Shown: positions 26,661-35,524, numbered from the stretch's first letter. The stretch: DNA of 37,373 nucleotides from Xanthomonas hortorum pv. cynarae (GCF_002939985.1 NZ_MDFM01000040.1:1-37373); one strand, 5' to 3'. Numbers and translations: made by a program. The notes: generated by a model from the sequence alone, not told the origin.

Positions 26661-26675
26661 GCGACTAAGAGTCGC
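26661..26675 (+). terminator. Hairpin directly after the receptor stop
   Basis: GCGACT-AAG-AGTCGC is a perfect 6-bp stem with a 3-base loop immediately after the TAA. The following bases (CAACAAAACT) lack a T run, so it is at best a weak intrinsic terminator. Confidence 0.35.
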
Positions 26676-26723
26676 CAACAAAACTGTACGCAGCCGGCTG
26701 ATCTGTAGCTTGGCCGCATGGCG

Positions 26724-26843
26724 CTTGCCCGCTCACCGACGCCCGCCCACCGACGCGGGACACGCTGCAAGTACGTCCTTGTAAGCTCTTACGCGGCATC
26801 CATGCCGCGTAAGGTCCCGCGACGGTGGGCGAGCAAGGACCAG
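26724..26843. repeat. Compound inverted-repeat element
   Basis: The core is a perfect palindrome, CTTACGCGGCAT-CC-ATGCCGCGTAAG (26788-26813). Around it, GTCCTTG (26775-26781) pairs with CAAGGAC (26834-26840). Further out, CCACCGACGCGGGAC (26747-26761) pairs with 26814-26828 at 14 of 15 positions, and CTTGCCCGCTCACCGACGC (26724-26742) also pairs well with the right arm. The alternatives are mutually exclusive in part. No gene is seen here, nor between 26844 and 27061. It could be a mobile palindromic repeat, a small RNA or a strong terminator. Confidence 0.55.
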
Positions 26844-27061
26844 TCGAGAGGGTCGGTGTGCATGGTTGCGGGCAGTGCGCGCCGCGCCGCCGTCCGATGC
26901 GGTGCGGTCTGATCGGCTCCTTTCGATCCTAGCAATGGCATTGCCATTGCCAACATCACTCCAGTGTCCGACGAAGGCGAGTGCGGCCAATACGTTGTCG
27001 CCATCGATAGAGCGTGCGAGAGGTTCTGTTAGTCGCGCTAAATCGGTCTGGCTCGCGTTCG

Positions 27062-27835
27062 TCAACGCAGCAGATCCCAGCCCATCTTGCCGATCAGCAC
27101 GATCACCAGCACCAGAAACAACTTGCGGATCAGCGGTGTGCCACCACGCAGCGCCATCCGCGTGCCGGCGACCGCACCGGCCACGTTGGCCACCGCCATC
27201 GGAATGCCGATCGCCAGCATCACCTGGCCGCTGGGCAAAAAGAACGACAGCGCCGCCAAGTTGGTGGCCAGGTTCACCACCTTGGCCGCGGCCGAGGCGC
27301 GCAGAAAATCCAGCCCGAAAAAACGGATAAACAAGAAGATCAGAAAACTGCCGGTGCCAGGACCGAAGAACCCATCGTAGAAGCCGATTGCCGCGCCCAT
27401 TGCCAACGCAGTAATCAACTCACGCCGGCCGATCGCGCGCGGACGATGCAGCGCTCCGAAATCCTTCTTGATCAGCGTGTAGATCAACATCGCGATCAAC
27501 AACAGCAGAATCAGCGGCCGCACCGCCTGCTTGGGCAGTAGGCTGACCGCCGTAGCGCCCATAAAAGAAAATGTAAACGCCGCCACCGTCGCGTACAGCA
27601 CCGGCCGCCAAGGAAAGCGCACATTGCGCGCATACCGCCACGCCGACGCCCCGGTACCGAACATCGCGCTGAATTTGTTGGTGCCCAGGATCAGCGACGG
27701 CGCCTGTTGCGGCAGCGTGGCGAACAGCCCCGGCAATTGGATCAACCCACCCCCACCAACCGCCGCATCCACCAACCCGGCAACGAAGGCAATGCACAGC
27801 AGCCACGGCAATTCGGTAGGAATCAGTTCCAGCAA
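27062..27835 (-). CDS. TauE/SafE-family permease (YfcA-like)
   Basis: A 257-residue inner membrane protein with seven to eight helices. GGGGLIQLPGLFA and GTNKFSAMFGTGASAWRY are near the start, and AAIGFYDGFFGPGTGSFLIF and KVVNLATNLAAL in the second half: the two inverted TauE/SafE repeats. The family exports or imports sulfonates and other small organic anions; the substrate is unknown. A TTG start at 27835 is preferred because GGAG lies seven bases upstream; a GTG at 27850 is in frame but has no site. It is divergent from the YchJ-like gene. Confidence 0.85.
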   Translation of the reverse strand: MLELIPTELPWLLCIAFVAGLVDAAVGGGGLIQLPGLFATLPQQAPSLILGTNKFSAMFGTGASAWRYARNVRFPWRPVLYATVAAFTFSFMGATAVSLLPKQAVRPLILLLLIAMLIYTLIKKDFGALHRPRAIGRRELITALAMGAAIGFYDGFFGPGTGSFLIFLFIRFFGLDFLRASAAAKVVNLATNLAALSFFLPSGQVMLAIGIPMAVANVAGAVAGTRMALRGGTPLIRKLFLVLVIVLIGKMGWDLLR

Positions 27836-27928
27836 GACGGCGCTCCGCACGACGGGGACGACAGCATAAACGCGTAGAAACCCGCCTCCCGCCTCCCAAT
27901 CCCCAATCCCATCCCGCACAATCGCCCG

Positions 27929-28318
27929 ATGCCGACCTCCATACCCACCGATCCCTGTCCCTGTGGCCGGGCCGCCACCTACGCGCAGTGCTGCGGGCAA
28001 TACCACGCCGGCGCCACCGCACCCGACGCCGAAACCCTGATGCGTGCGCGCTACAGCGCCTATGTACGCCGCGACGTGGCGTACCTGCTCGCCAGCTGGC
28101 ATCCGTCCACGCGCCCCCCCGAACTGTCGCTGGACCAAGGCGGCCGCACCACCTGGCTCGGCCTGACCGTACAACGCGCCATCGTCACCGGCGCCGACAC
28201 TGCCGAAGTGGTGTTTCTGGCCCGCTATCGCATTGGCGGCGGCAGCGCGGTACGCATGACCGAACACAGCCGCTTCGTGCGCGAAGACGGCCGCTGGTAT
28301 TACCTCGACGCGCATTGA
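27929..28318 (+). CDS. ychJ: YchJ family protein (UPF0225, SEC-C metal-binding motif)
   Basis: A 129-residue protein with the N-terminal zinc-type motif CPCG (10-13), then Cys21, Cys22 and His26 in [11 protein letters not shown]. An NTF2-like fold follows ([26 protein letters not shown]). Only the N-terminal SEC-C motif is present; longer homologues such as E. coli YchJ carry a second at the C-terminus. Function is unknown. The ATG at 27929 places the motif correctly. Confidence 0.9.
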   Translation: MPTSIPTDPCPCGRAATYAQCCGQYHAGATAPDAETLMRARYSAYVRRDVAYLLASWHPSTRPPELSLDQGGRTTWLGLTVQRAIVTGADTAEVVFLARYRIGGGSAVRMTEHSRFVREDGRWYYLDAH

Positions 28319-28479
28319 ATGGGGTCGAGGCTCGAAGTAGCGCAGCATTCTGGCCGCAGACCGTGAAGCCATTCAGCCCGACGAACGGCATGGGCCGGCG
28401 CGGTTTGTCGACGCCACGTTCGCGGCCGATCCCGGAAGCTTGCCGCCTCGGCGGAGCTCGCCGCGGGGCGGACACGATC

Positions 28480-28686
28480 ATGGCAACCTTCAATCTCTGG
28501 CAATGGGTGCTTGTGGCCATCGCGGTGTTCGCGATCGTGCTGCCGGCGTGTCTGGCCACTGCGATGGTCTGGTTCGGTCCCCGCCACGATGCTCCACGCA
28601 GGGCCCGCGCCCGTCGCGTGTCCGACGCCAGCCCCTCCGCACCGGCGCTGTCACTGCTGACCGGCATCACCGGCGACGGCAGCTAA
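28480..28686 (+). CDS. Small single-span membrane protein
   Basis: A 68-residue product, MATFNLWQWVLVAIAVFAIV..., with one strong helix (about residues 6-32) and a basic Arg-rich cytoplasmic segment (PRHDAPRRARARRV) before a Ser/Pro tail. GGGGCGG lies about nine bases upstream of the ATG. I do not recognise the family. The hydrophobic, then basic, arrangement and third-position GC bias favour a real gene. Confidence 0.5.
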   Translation: MATFNLWQWVLVAIAVFAIVLPACLATAMVWFGPRHDAPRRARARRVSDASPSAPALSLLTGITGDGS

Positions 28687-28997
28687 GCGCGGCGATCAAT
28701 GCCGCCGCGCTGTGGCTGCGTCTCTGCCAGGCGGACCGGTTCAAGACCTCGGCATCGGCGCGCACTATCCCAGCTGACACGCGTCATAGAGCGTCATTGC
28801 TGTCCTTACCGGTCTCAAAAGCGCGCGTACTACGCCGTCACTCCCGCGTAGCGCCACCCGCTCCCGCAGCTCACGCTGCTGCAGCGACAGCGCTACCTGC
28901 ACGCCTCGAACCACCCAGGTTGGCTATGCTCGGCGGCTCGACCTGCCGCAGGAGCGCTCCACCGCATGACGTCCGTCTCTACGCTGGCCACCACGCC
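28687..28997. other. Intergenic stretch with no recognised feature
   Basis: About 310 bases between the small membrane protein and the transglycosylase. Possible in-frame codons run upstream of the chosen start (for example an ATG at 28926), but their product is Arg/Pro-rich and unlike a protein. I see no RNA gene, repeat or clear promoter. Confidence 0.4.
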
Positions 28998-31160
28998 ATG
29001 ATGCCGATCCGGTGCGTCCTGCCCACGCTGCTGGCACTGCTGCCATCAGTCGCCTGTGCCGATCCGGCCTTCGACCGCTGCCTGGCGGGCCTGCAGACCC
29101 AGGCCGCCGCCAAGGGCGTGGAGGCCGCCAACTTCCAGCGTTTCACCGCCGGCCTGGCGCCCGATCCCAGCGTGTTGCCGCTGCTCGATGCCCAACCCGA
29201 ATTCACCACCCCGATCTGGGATTACCTCGCCAGCCTGGTCGACAGCCAGCGTGTCACCGACGGCCAGGCCATGTTGGTCACCCACCGCGCGTTGCTGACC
29301 CGCCTGTCCGAACAGACCGGCGTGGATCCGGCCACCATCGTGGCGGTGTGGGGCGTGGAGAGCGACTACGGCCGCGTCACCGGCAAGCGCCCGTTGCTGG
29401 TCTCATTGGCCACACTGTCGTGTGCGGGCCGCCGTCAGCCGTTCTTCCGTGGCGAATTCCTCGCCTTGCTCGGCCTGCTGCAGCAAGGCGATCTGTCGCC
29501 GGATGGCTTGACCGGCTCCTGGGCCGGCGCCTTCGGGCAGACCCAGTTCATGCCCTCGACCTATGCCCGCATCGCGGTGGATGGCGACGGCGACGGCCGC
29601 CGCGACCTGGTCGCCAGCATTCCCGACGCGCTGGCCTCCACCGCCAACTATCTGGTCAAGGCCGGCTGGGAGCGCGCCCGTCCCTGGGGGATGGAAGTGC
29701 GCCTGCCTGCCGGCTTCGATGCCAGCAAGGCCGGCCGCACCCGTCGCCAACCGCTGCATGCCTGGCAGACCGCCGGCTTGCTCGGCACCGATGGCAAGGC
29801 GTTGGCGCCGACCGGTGTGCCCGCCGATACCCCGGCGGCGCTGCTGCTGCCGGCCGGCCCGACCGGGCCGGCGTTTCTGGTGTTCCGCAACTACGACGCG
29901 ATCTACGCCTACAACGCCGCCGAAAGCTACGCACTATCGATCGCGTTGCTCGCAGACCGCCTGCGCGGCGGCCCCGGCCTGGTCGCGGCATGGCCCACCG
30001 ACGACCCCGGCCTTGGCCGCCCCGAACGGCGCGAACTGCAGCAATTGCTGCTGGCTCGCGGCCACCTGATCGGCGAGGCCGACGGCATGGTCGGCAGCGC
30101 CACCCGCCGCGCCATCCAGGTCGAGCAGACCCGCCTGGGCCTGCAGCCGGCCGACGGCCGCCCCGGCCAACGCATCCTCACCGCCCTGCGCGCCGCCCCG
30201 CCGGTCGCCGGCGCCGCCGCCATCCGCGCCACCGCGTTCAAGTTGCCGGCCGCCTATCCCGCATTCGTCCAATCTCCCATCGTCCAGAAGGCACCCCCCA
30301 TGTCCGACCTCACCGGCCTGCGCACAGGCGATTTCCACGGTTTCCCCTCGCTGTTGATCGACACCCCGTTCTCCACCGCGGCCATCAGCCTGTTTGGCGG
30401 CCAGCTGCTGTCGTTCGTGCCCAAGGGCGGGCAGGACGTGATGTGGCTGTCGCCCACCGCCAAGCAGCCGCCCACCCCGATCCGCGGCGGCGCCCCGGTG
30501 TGCTGGCCGTACTTCGGCCGCCAGGACCAGACCGGCGAGGTGCCCGCGCACGGCTTCGTGCGCACCGTGCCGTGGCAGCTGACCGACAGCCGCCGCGAAG
30601 ACGACGGCACCCTGGTGCTCACGCTGACTCCGCCCAGCTTCGACGACCTGGCGCTGCGCCTGCGCATGACCCTGCGTATCGGCCGCACGCTCGAACAGAG
30701 TCTGATCACCGACAACACCAGTCCGGCCCCGATGCGGTTCACCCAGGCGCTGCACAACTACTTCCGCGTCGGCGACGCGCTCAAGGTCAGCGTGCAGGGC
30801 CTGGACGGGCTGGACTACCTCGACAAGTACGAAAACTACGCCACCGCCCATCGCCAACAAGGCGACTGGAGCCTGCGCGATCCGCGCGACCCCGGCCGCA
30901 GCGACCGCATCTACACCAACGCCGGCGGCCACTACACCCTGACCGACCCGGTGCTCGGCCGCCGCATCGTCATCGCCACCCAGGGCAGCCGCTCGCTGGT
31001 GGCCTGGAACCCGGGCGAAGAAGCGGCCGCCAAGATGGCCGACGTGGGCGCCGGCTGGCGCGACTACGTCTGCCTGGAAGCGGCCAACGCCGGCCCGGAC
31101 GTGATCGAACTCGCCCCCGGCGCCAGCCACACGCTGACTCAGACCATCAGTGTCGAGTAG
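28998..31160 (+). CDS. MltB-type lytic transglycosylase fused in frame to a hexose-6-phosphate mutarotase-like domain
   Basis: One 720-codon open frame. The signal peptide spans ~1-21. A family-3 lytic transglycosylase domain (~22-320) has catalytic Glu121 in VWGVESDYGRVTG and GAFGQTQFMPSTY further on. A peptidoglycan-binding domain (~345-405) has RRELQQLLLARGHLIGEADG. After a ~30-residue linker comes an aldose-1-epimerase-fold domain from Met435 with GGAPVCWPYFG, HGFVRTVPW, a His in ALHNYF and a Glu in VCLEAAN, matching YeaD-type mutarotases. A periplasmic wall enzyme fused to a normally cytoplasmic sugar enzyme is odd. The second half has its own start signals, so separate translation is likely. 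Confidence 0.75.
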   Translation: MMPIRCVLPTLLALLPSVACADPAFDRCLAGLQTQAAAKGVEAANFQRFTAGLAPDPSVLPLLDAQPEFTTPIWDYLASLVDSQRVTDGQAMLVTHRALLTRLSEQTGVDPATIVAVWGVESDYGRVTGKRPLLVSLATLSCAGRRQPFFRGEFLALLGLLQQGDLSPDGLTGSWAGAFGQTQFMPSTYARIAVDGDGDGRRDLVASIPDALASTANYLVKAGWERARPWGMEVRLPAGFDASKAGRTRRQPLHAWQTAGLLGTDGKALAPTGVPADTPAALLLPAGPTGPAFLVFRNYDAIYAYNAAESYALSIALLADRLRGGPGLVAAWPTDDPGLGRPERRELQQLLLARGHLIGEADGMVGSATRRAIQVEQTRLGLQPADGRPGQRILTALRAAPPVAGAAAIRATAFKLPAAYPAFVQSPIVQKAPPMSDLTGLRTGDFHGFPSLLIDTPFSTAAISLFGGQLLSFVPKGGQDVMWLSPTAKQPPTPIRGGAPVCWPYFGRQDQTGEVPAHGFVRTVPWQLTDSRREDDGTLVLTLTPPSFDDLALRLRMTLRIGRTLEQSLITDNTSPAPMRFTQALHNYFRVGDALKVSVQGLDGLDYLDKYENYATAHRQQGDWSLRDPRDPGRSDRIYTNAGGHYTLTDPVLGRRIVIATQGSRSLVAWNPGEEAAAKMADVGAGWRDYVCLEAANAGPDVIELAPGASHTLTQTISVE
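30300..31160 (+). CDS. Possible internal start: hexose-6-phosphate mutarotase (YeaD/aldose-1-epimerase family)
   Basis: Met at 30300 is preceded by AGAAGG (30286-30291) with eight-base spacing. From here a 286-residue protein of the normal length for glucose-6-phosphate 1-epimerase-like enzymes is made, beginning MSDLTGLRTGDFHGFPSLLIDT. Catalytic candidates are His in ALHNYF and Glu in VCLEAAN. As a free cytoplasmic protein it would interconvert anomers of hexose phosphates. It shares its frame with the upstream transglycosylase without a stop between them, so it may be made both alone and as a fusion. Confidence 0.55.
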   Translation: MSDLTGLRTGDFHGFPSLLIDTPFSTAAISLFGGQLLSFVPKGGQDVMWLSPTAKQPPTPIRGGAPVCWPYFGRQDQTGEVPAHGFVRTVPWQLTDSRREDDGTLVLTLTPPSFDDLALRLRMTLRIGRTLEQSLITDNTSPAPMRFTQALHNYFRVGDALKVSVQGLDGLDYLDKYENYATAHRQQGDWSLRDPRDPGRSDRIYTNAGGHYTLTDPVLGRRIVIATQGSRSLVAWNPGEEAAAKMADVGAGWRDYVCLEAANAGPDVIELAPGASHTLTQTISVE

Positions 31161-31231
31161 CCGCACGAATCGCCCAAGGCACGCGCAGCGCACGCGCTGC
31201 TTTCGAAGAAAATAAAGAGGCAGCGACGACT

Positions 31232-31361
31232 CCCTTCTCCCATCGGGAGGAGGTGCCCCGAAGGGGCGGATGAGGGTACGCGCGAAGCCTGGTGAAGTTT
31301 GAGTGCGCGTGTGGCTTCGCCCCGTACCCTCACCCCAACCCCTCTCCCGGCGAGAGGGGCT
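31232..31361. repeat. Xanthomonas-type palindromic intergenic repeat, copy 2
   Basis: It has the same structure as the copy at 9343: CCCTTCTCCC-ATC-GGGAGGAGG, GCCCCGAAGGGGC, GATGAGGGTACG...GCGAAGCC, then the inverse GGCTTCGCC...CGTACCCTCACCCCAACCCC and CTCTCCCGGCGAGAGGGGC. The two halves are inverted around a short centre, as in paired REP units. Confidence 0.75.
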
Positions 31362-31433
31362 TGAACGACATCGCGCAATGATCTTGCGCTGGACGCAGAG
31401 ACCAAGCTCTTCTGACGCACACGCCAAGCGCTT

Positions 31434-31481
31434 CCCTTCTCCCCTCGGGAGAAGGTGCCCGAAGGGGCGGATGAGGGTACG
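31434..31481. repeat. Xanthomonas-type palindromic repeat, copy 3 (half unit)
   Basis: Only the left half is present: CCCTTCTCCC-CTC-GGGAGAAGG, then GTGCCCGAAGGGGCGGATGA and GGGTACG. It is a single unit 73 bases downstream of the complete copy and just upstream of the MFS gene. Confidence 0.7.
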
Positions 31482-31545
31482 TAAGCCCATCCCCACCGCT
31501 CAATCCGCCGCTACACTCGCCGCTTCGCCCCCTGCGTGCCGCGCG

Positions 31546-32817
31546 ATGTCCATCTCTCCCGATTCCGCATCCGCTCCTGCACCGGGCCGGCGCCGCGCCG
31601 CGCTGATCTTCATCTTCATCACCGTGCTGATCGACGTGCTGTCCTTCGGCGTGATCATTCCGGTGCTGCCGGATCTGGTGCGGCACTTTACCGGTGGCGA
31701 CTACGCCGTGGCGGCCGGCTGGATCGGTTGGTTCGGCTTTCTATTCGCCGCCATCCAGTTCGTCTGCTCGCCGCTGCAGGGCGCCTTGTCCGACCGCTAC
31801 GGCCGCCGCCCGGTGATCCTGCTCTCGTGTCTGGGGCTGGGCCTGGACTTCATCCTGATGGCCGTCGCGCATTCCCTGCCGATGCTGCTGCTGGCGCGGG
31901 TGATCTCCGGCGTATGCTCGGCCAGCTTTTCCACTGCCAACGCCTATATCGCCGATGTCACCCCTGCCGACAAACGCGCCGGTGCGTTCGGCATGCTCGG
32001 CGCCGCATTTGGCATTGGCTTTGTCGCCGGCCCGCTGATCGGCGGCTGGCTGGGCAGCATCGGTCTGCGCTGGCCGTTTTGGTTTGCCGCCGGGCTGGCC
32101 TTGTTGAACGTGTTGTACGGCTGGTTTGTGCTGCCCGAATCGCTACCCGCCGAACGCCGCACCGCGCGGCTGGATTGGTCGCATGCCAACCCGCTTGGCG
32201 CGCTCAAGCTGCTGCGTCGCTACCCGCAGGTATTCGGCCTGGCCTCGGTGGTGTTCCTGGCCAACCTGGCGCATTACGTCTACCCCAGCATCTTCGTGCT
32301 GTTCGCCAGCTACCAGTATCACTGGGGCCCGCGCGAAGTGAGCTGGGTGCTGGCCGGCGTGGGTGTGTGCAGCATCATCGTCAACGCGTTGCTGGTCGGC
32401 CGGCTGGTGCGCTGGCTGGGCGAACGTCGCGCGCTGCTGCTGGGTCTGGGCTGTGGGATCATCGGTTTCGTCATCTATGGGCTGGCCGACAGCGGCACCG
32501 CGTTCCTGATCGGCGTGCCGATCAGCGCGTTCTGGGCGATCGCCGCACCGTCCGCGCAGGCCTTGATCACCCGCGAGGTCGGCGCCGATGCGCAAGGCCG
32601 CGTGCAGGGCGCGTTGACCAGTCTGATCAGTCTGGCCGGCATCGCCGGTCCGTTGTTGTTCGCCAACGTGTTTGCCTGGTTTATCGGCAGCGGCGCCCCG
32701 TTGCATCTGCCCGGCGCGCCCTGGTTGCTGGCCGGTCTCCTGCTTGCCGCAGGCTGGGTCATGGCCTGGAAGCGGGCAGGGCGAGGGCCCGGCATCGCGC
32801 ACGCAACGCCGCGATAA
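31546..32817 (+). CDS. MFS drug exporter, TetA-like
   Basis: A 423-residue carrier with twelve predicted helices. Helix 1 reads IFITVLIDVLSFGVIIPVLPDL, the 2-3 loop GALSDRYGRRPVILLS, and the motif-C-like helix 5 GIGFVAGPLIGGWLG. These are the hallmarks of the TetA(G)/DHA1 proton-antiport exporters. The substrate is unknown, and chromosomal homologues often do not give tetracycline resistance. The Met at 31546 follows the palindromic repeats; the longer frame runs through them and is rejected. bphO lies ~100 bp downstream in the same direction. Confidence 0.85.
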   Translation: MSISPDSASAPAPGRRRAALIFIFITVLIDVLSFGVIIPVLPDLVRHFTGGDYAVAAGWIGWFGFLFAAIQFVCSPLQGALSDRYGRRPVILLSCLGLGLDFILMAVAHSLPMLLLARVISGVCSASFSTANAYIADVTPADKRAGAFGMLGAAFGIGFVAGPLIGGWLGSIGLRWPFWFAAGLALLNVLYGWFVLPESLPAERRTARLDWSHANPLGALKLLRRYPQVFGLASVVFLANLAHYVYPSIFVLFASYQYHWGPREVSWVLAGVGVCSIIVNALLVGRLVRWLGERRALLLGLGCGIIGFVIYGLADSGTAFLIGVPISAFWAIAAPSAQALITREVGADAQGRVQGALTSLISLAGIAGPLLFANVFAWFIGSGAPLHLPGAPWLLAGLLLAAGWVMAWKRAGRGPGIAHATPR

Positions 32818-32916
32818 TGCCAACCTATTCACGTTGCACTCGCGTCCGCTTTATCTGATTTGCGCAGGCGCTGCTAGGCTGGTGTCCTTCGTGCTGCGGC
32901 ACCGCCTCGAGTCCCT

Positions 32917-33510
32917 ATGTCTTCCGACGCCTTGGCAGTTCCGCCCTCGGCCGCGTTCGTGCTGCGCGATGCCACCCAGGGCATCCATTGCCTGGTCGAA
33001 GCGATCCCGCTGATGCAGGCGTTGGGGCAGGGACGCGTCGATCGCGACGCCTATGCGCTGATCCTGCGCCGGCACCATGCACTGCTGGCCGGCTTCGAAG
33101 CGCAACTGCGCAATTGGCTCAGTACCCTGGCTGGAACCGGCTGGCAGTATCGCCGCCGCGTGCCGGCCTTACGCGAAGACCTGCGCGCGCTCGGCCAGCA
33201 ACCAGGCACTGCCATCGCAGCGCCCGCCGCCGGCAACGATGCCGCGCGCTGGGGCATGCTCTATGTCATCGAAGGCTCGCAACTGGGGGGCCGGATGATC
33301 GCGCGCAGCCTGCGCAAGCAGCAGCCCGGTCTGGCCGATGCCTTGCGCTATTTCGAACTGGCCGACGACGATCCAGCCGGCTGGCGCCATTTCCAGACCG
33401 TGCTCAACCAACGTCTCGACACGCCTTGCGCACGCGCCGCCGCCATCGACGGTGCGCAGGCCATGTTTGCCCACTTCCACACCTGCCTCGCAGCGGAGCC
33501 GCGCCCGTGA
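32917..33510 (+). CDS. bphO: Biliverdin-producing heme oxygenase
   Basis: A 197-residue HO-1-like helical enzyme that opens heme to biliverdin IX-alpha, CO and iron, supplying the chromophore of the phytochrome encoded next. The proximal heme ligand is probably His24 in RDATQGIHCLVEA. The distal helix reads WGMLYVIEGSQLGGRMIAR, with the flexible glycines expected of the family. The stop overlaps the bphP GTG start (GTGA), so the two are coupled and probably made together. Confidence 0.92.
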   Translation: MSSDALAVPPSAAFVLRDATQGIHCLVEAIPLMQALGQGRVDRDAYALILRRHHALLAGFEAQLRNWLSTLAGTGWQYRRRVPALREDLRALGQQPGTAIAAPAAGNDAARWGMLYVIEGSQLGGRMIARSLRKQQPGLADALRYFELADDDPAGWRHFQTVLNQRLDTPCARAAAIDGAQAMFAHFHTCLAAEPRP

Positions 33511-35411
33511 ACCAGCCAACCGAACCCCTGAATATGGATGTCTGCGCCCGCGAGCCGATCCACATTCCCGGCCTGATCCAGCCCTACGGCGTGCTGCTGG
33601 TGATCGAGCCGGCCGATGGATGCATCGTGCAGGCCAGCACCACCGCCGCCGACTTGCTCGGCGTGCCGCTGGCCGAGCTGTTGGGCATGCCCTACACGCA
33701 GGTGCTGGAACTGCCCGGCGAGCAGCCGTTCGCGGTCGACGACCAGGCGCAACACCTATTACATGCCGAGGTGCGTTTCCCCAGGCGCGCCGCGCCCACC
33801 GATCACCCGTGGGTGGCCGCCTGGCATCTGTATCCGGAGCAATGGCTGGTCGAAATCGAACCGCGCGACGCCCGCCTGATGGACGTCACCCTGCGCGAGG
33901 CGCTGCCGCTGTTGCGCAGCATCGAGCGCGATCCCGGCATCGACGAAGCGGCGGTGCGTGCGGCCAAGGGCCTACGCAACATGATCGGTTTCGATCGGGT
34001 GATGATTTACCGCTTCGACGAAGAGTGGAACGGCGAAGTCATTGCCGAGGCGCGCACCCCCGAATTGGTGGCCTATCTCGGCCAGCGTTATCCCGCCACC
34101 GACATCCCGGCGCAGGCGCGCGCGCTGTACCTGCGCAACCGCGTCCGCCAGATCGCCGATGTCGGCTACCAGTCCGCCGCGATCGAGCCCACCTTGCATC
34201 CGCGTCTGGGCACGCCGGTGGATCTGAGCGATGTCAGCCTGCGGAGCGTCTCGCCGGTGCATCTGGAATATCTGGCCAACATGGGCGTGAGTGCCACCCT
34301 GGTCTCCTCGCTCGTGGTCAACGACGTGCTGTGGGGGCTGATCGCCTGCCACCACTACAGCCCGCACTTCACCAGCCACGCCATGCGCGATGCCACCGAT
34401 GCGGTCACGCGCGCGCTGGCTGGTCGCATCGGCGCCTTGCAGGCGGTCGAGCGTGCGCGCATGGAATCGGTGCTGCTCACCGTGCGCGAAAAGCTGATCA
34501 CCGACTTCAACGACGCCGCCCAGATGACGGTAGAGATGCTCGCCGATATGGCGCCTGACCTGATGGACGTGGTGGATGCCGACGGCGTGGCGATCTTCCA
34601 TGGCAAGGAGATCAGCCGCCATGGCACCACGCCCGATGCCGCCGCGCTGCGGCGCATCCGCGACCATATCGAATCCGCACACCACGCCGCCCTGCGCGAG
34701 GATGCCGTCGGCGCCCTGCATGTGGAGGCGATCGGTGAGGTATTTCCCGAGCTGGCCGATCTGGCACCGCTGGCTGCCGGTTTCATTTTCGTGCCGCTGA
34801 TGCCGCAGTCGCGCAGCGCCTTGCTGTGGACCCGCCGCGAACAGGTGCAGACGGTCAACTGGGCCGGCAATCCGCAGCTGGCCAAGCTGGCGGACATCCC
34901 CAACTCGCGCCTTTCGCCGCGCAAGAGCTTCGATCTCTGGCAGGAAACCGTGCGTGGCCGCGCGCGTCGCTGGTCGCCGCTGCACCTGGAGTCGGCCCGC
35001 AGCCTGCGTGTGTTGATCGAACTGATGGAACGCAAACGCTTCCAGCAGGATTTCACCCTGCTCGAAGCCTCGCTGTCGCGTCTGCGCGACGGTGTGGCCA
35101 TCATCGAACGTGGCGCAACCACGGCCGCGCACCGGCTGATGTTCGTCAACCCGGCGTTCGCAGAGCTCATCCAGACCGAAGTGGCCGATCTGATCGGTTG
35201 CGACATCCTGACCCTGCTGGCCAGCGATGCCGCCCGATCCAAGGTGGAACTGCTCGAAGAGGCACTGCGGCAGGGCCGCGCCGCCTACGTCACCTTGCCG
35301 CTGCGCGCGCCCGGCGGCTCGCCGGTCTACCGCCAATTCCATCTCGAACCGCTGCCCAGCCCCAGCGGCGTCACCGCGCACTGGCTGCTGCAACTACGCG
35401 ATCCCGAATAA
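33507..35411 (+). CDS. bphP: Bacteriophytochrome with PAS output domain (PAS-GAF-PHY-PAS)
   Basis: A 634-residue red/far-red photoreceptor. Cys13 (MDVCAREPIHIPGLIQPYG) is the expected biliverdin-attachment site in the N-terminal extension. A PAS domain (~20-120), a GAF domain (~135-305, with the PASDIP-type motif written PATDIP and the His in CHHYSPHF) and a PHY domain follow; the PHY tongue contains WTRREQ and PRKSF. A C-terminal PAS (~525-630) replaces the usual histidine kinase. Length and layout match the Xanthomonas campestris BphP known to affect virulence. GTG at 33507 overlaps the bphO stop; an ATG at 33534 would still keep the Cys. The output partner is not encoded nearby. Confidence 0.95.
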   Translation: MNQPTEPLNMDVCAREPIHIPGLIQPYGVLLVIEPADGCIVQASTTAADLLGVPLAELLGMPYTQVLELPGEQPFAVDDQAQHLLHAEVRFPRRAAPTDHPWVAAWHLYPEQWLVEIEPRDARLMDVTLREALPLLRSIERDPGIDEAAVRAAKGLRNMIGFDRVMIYRFDEEWNGEVIAEARTPELVAYLGQRYPATDIPAQARALYLRNRVRQIADVGYQSAAIEPTLHPRLGTPVDLSDVSLRSVSPVHLEYLANMGVSATLVSSLVVNDVLWGLIACHHYSPHFTSHAMRDATDAVTRALAGRIGALQAVERARMESVLLTVREKLITDFNDAAQMTVEMLADMAPDLMDVVDADGVAIFHGKEISRHGTTPDAAALRRIRDHIESAHHAALREDAVGALHVEAIGEVFPELADLAPLAAGFIFVPLMPQSRSALLWTRREQVQTVNWAGNPQLAKLADIPNSRLSPRKSFDLWQETVRGRARRWSPLHLESARSLRVLIELMERKRFQQDFTLLEASLSRLRDGVAIIERGATTAAHRLMFVNPAFAELIQTEVADLIGCDILTLLASDAARSKVELLEEALRQGRAAYVTLPLRAPGGSPVYRQFHLEPLPSPSGVTAHWLLQLRDPE

Positions 35412-35524
35412 GCGAGCCGGTGCCGCGCCAGGTGCAAGCTCGCAACATGCTGGCTGCGGTCCAGTCGCCCGCATCGCTTAGCGCGTCGGGCACTGCATCT
35501 CGGTGAGTCCATCCGATAAGACGC

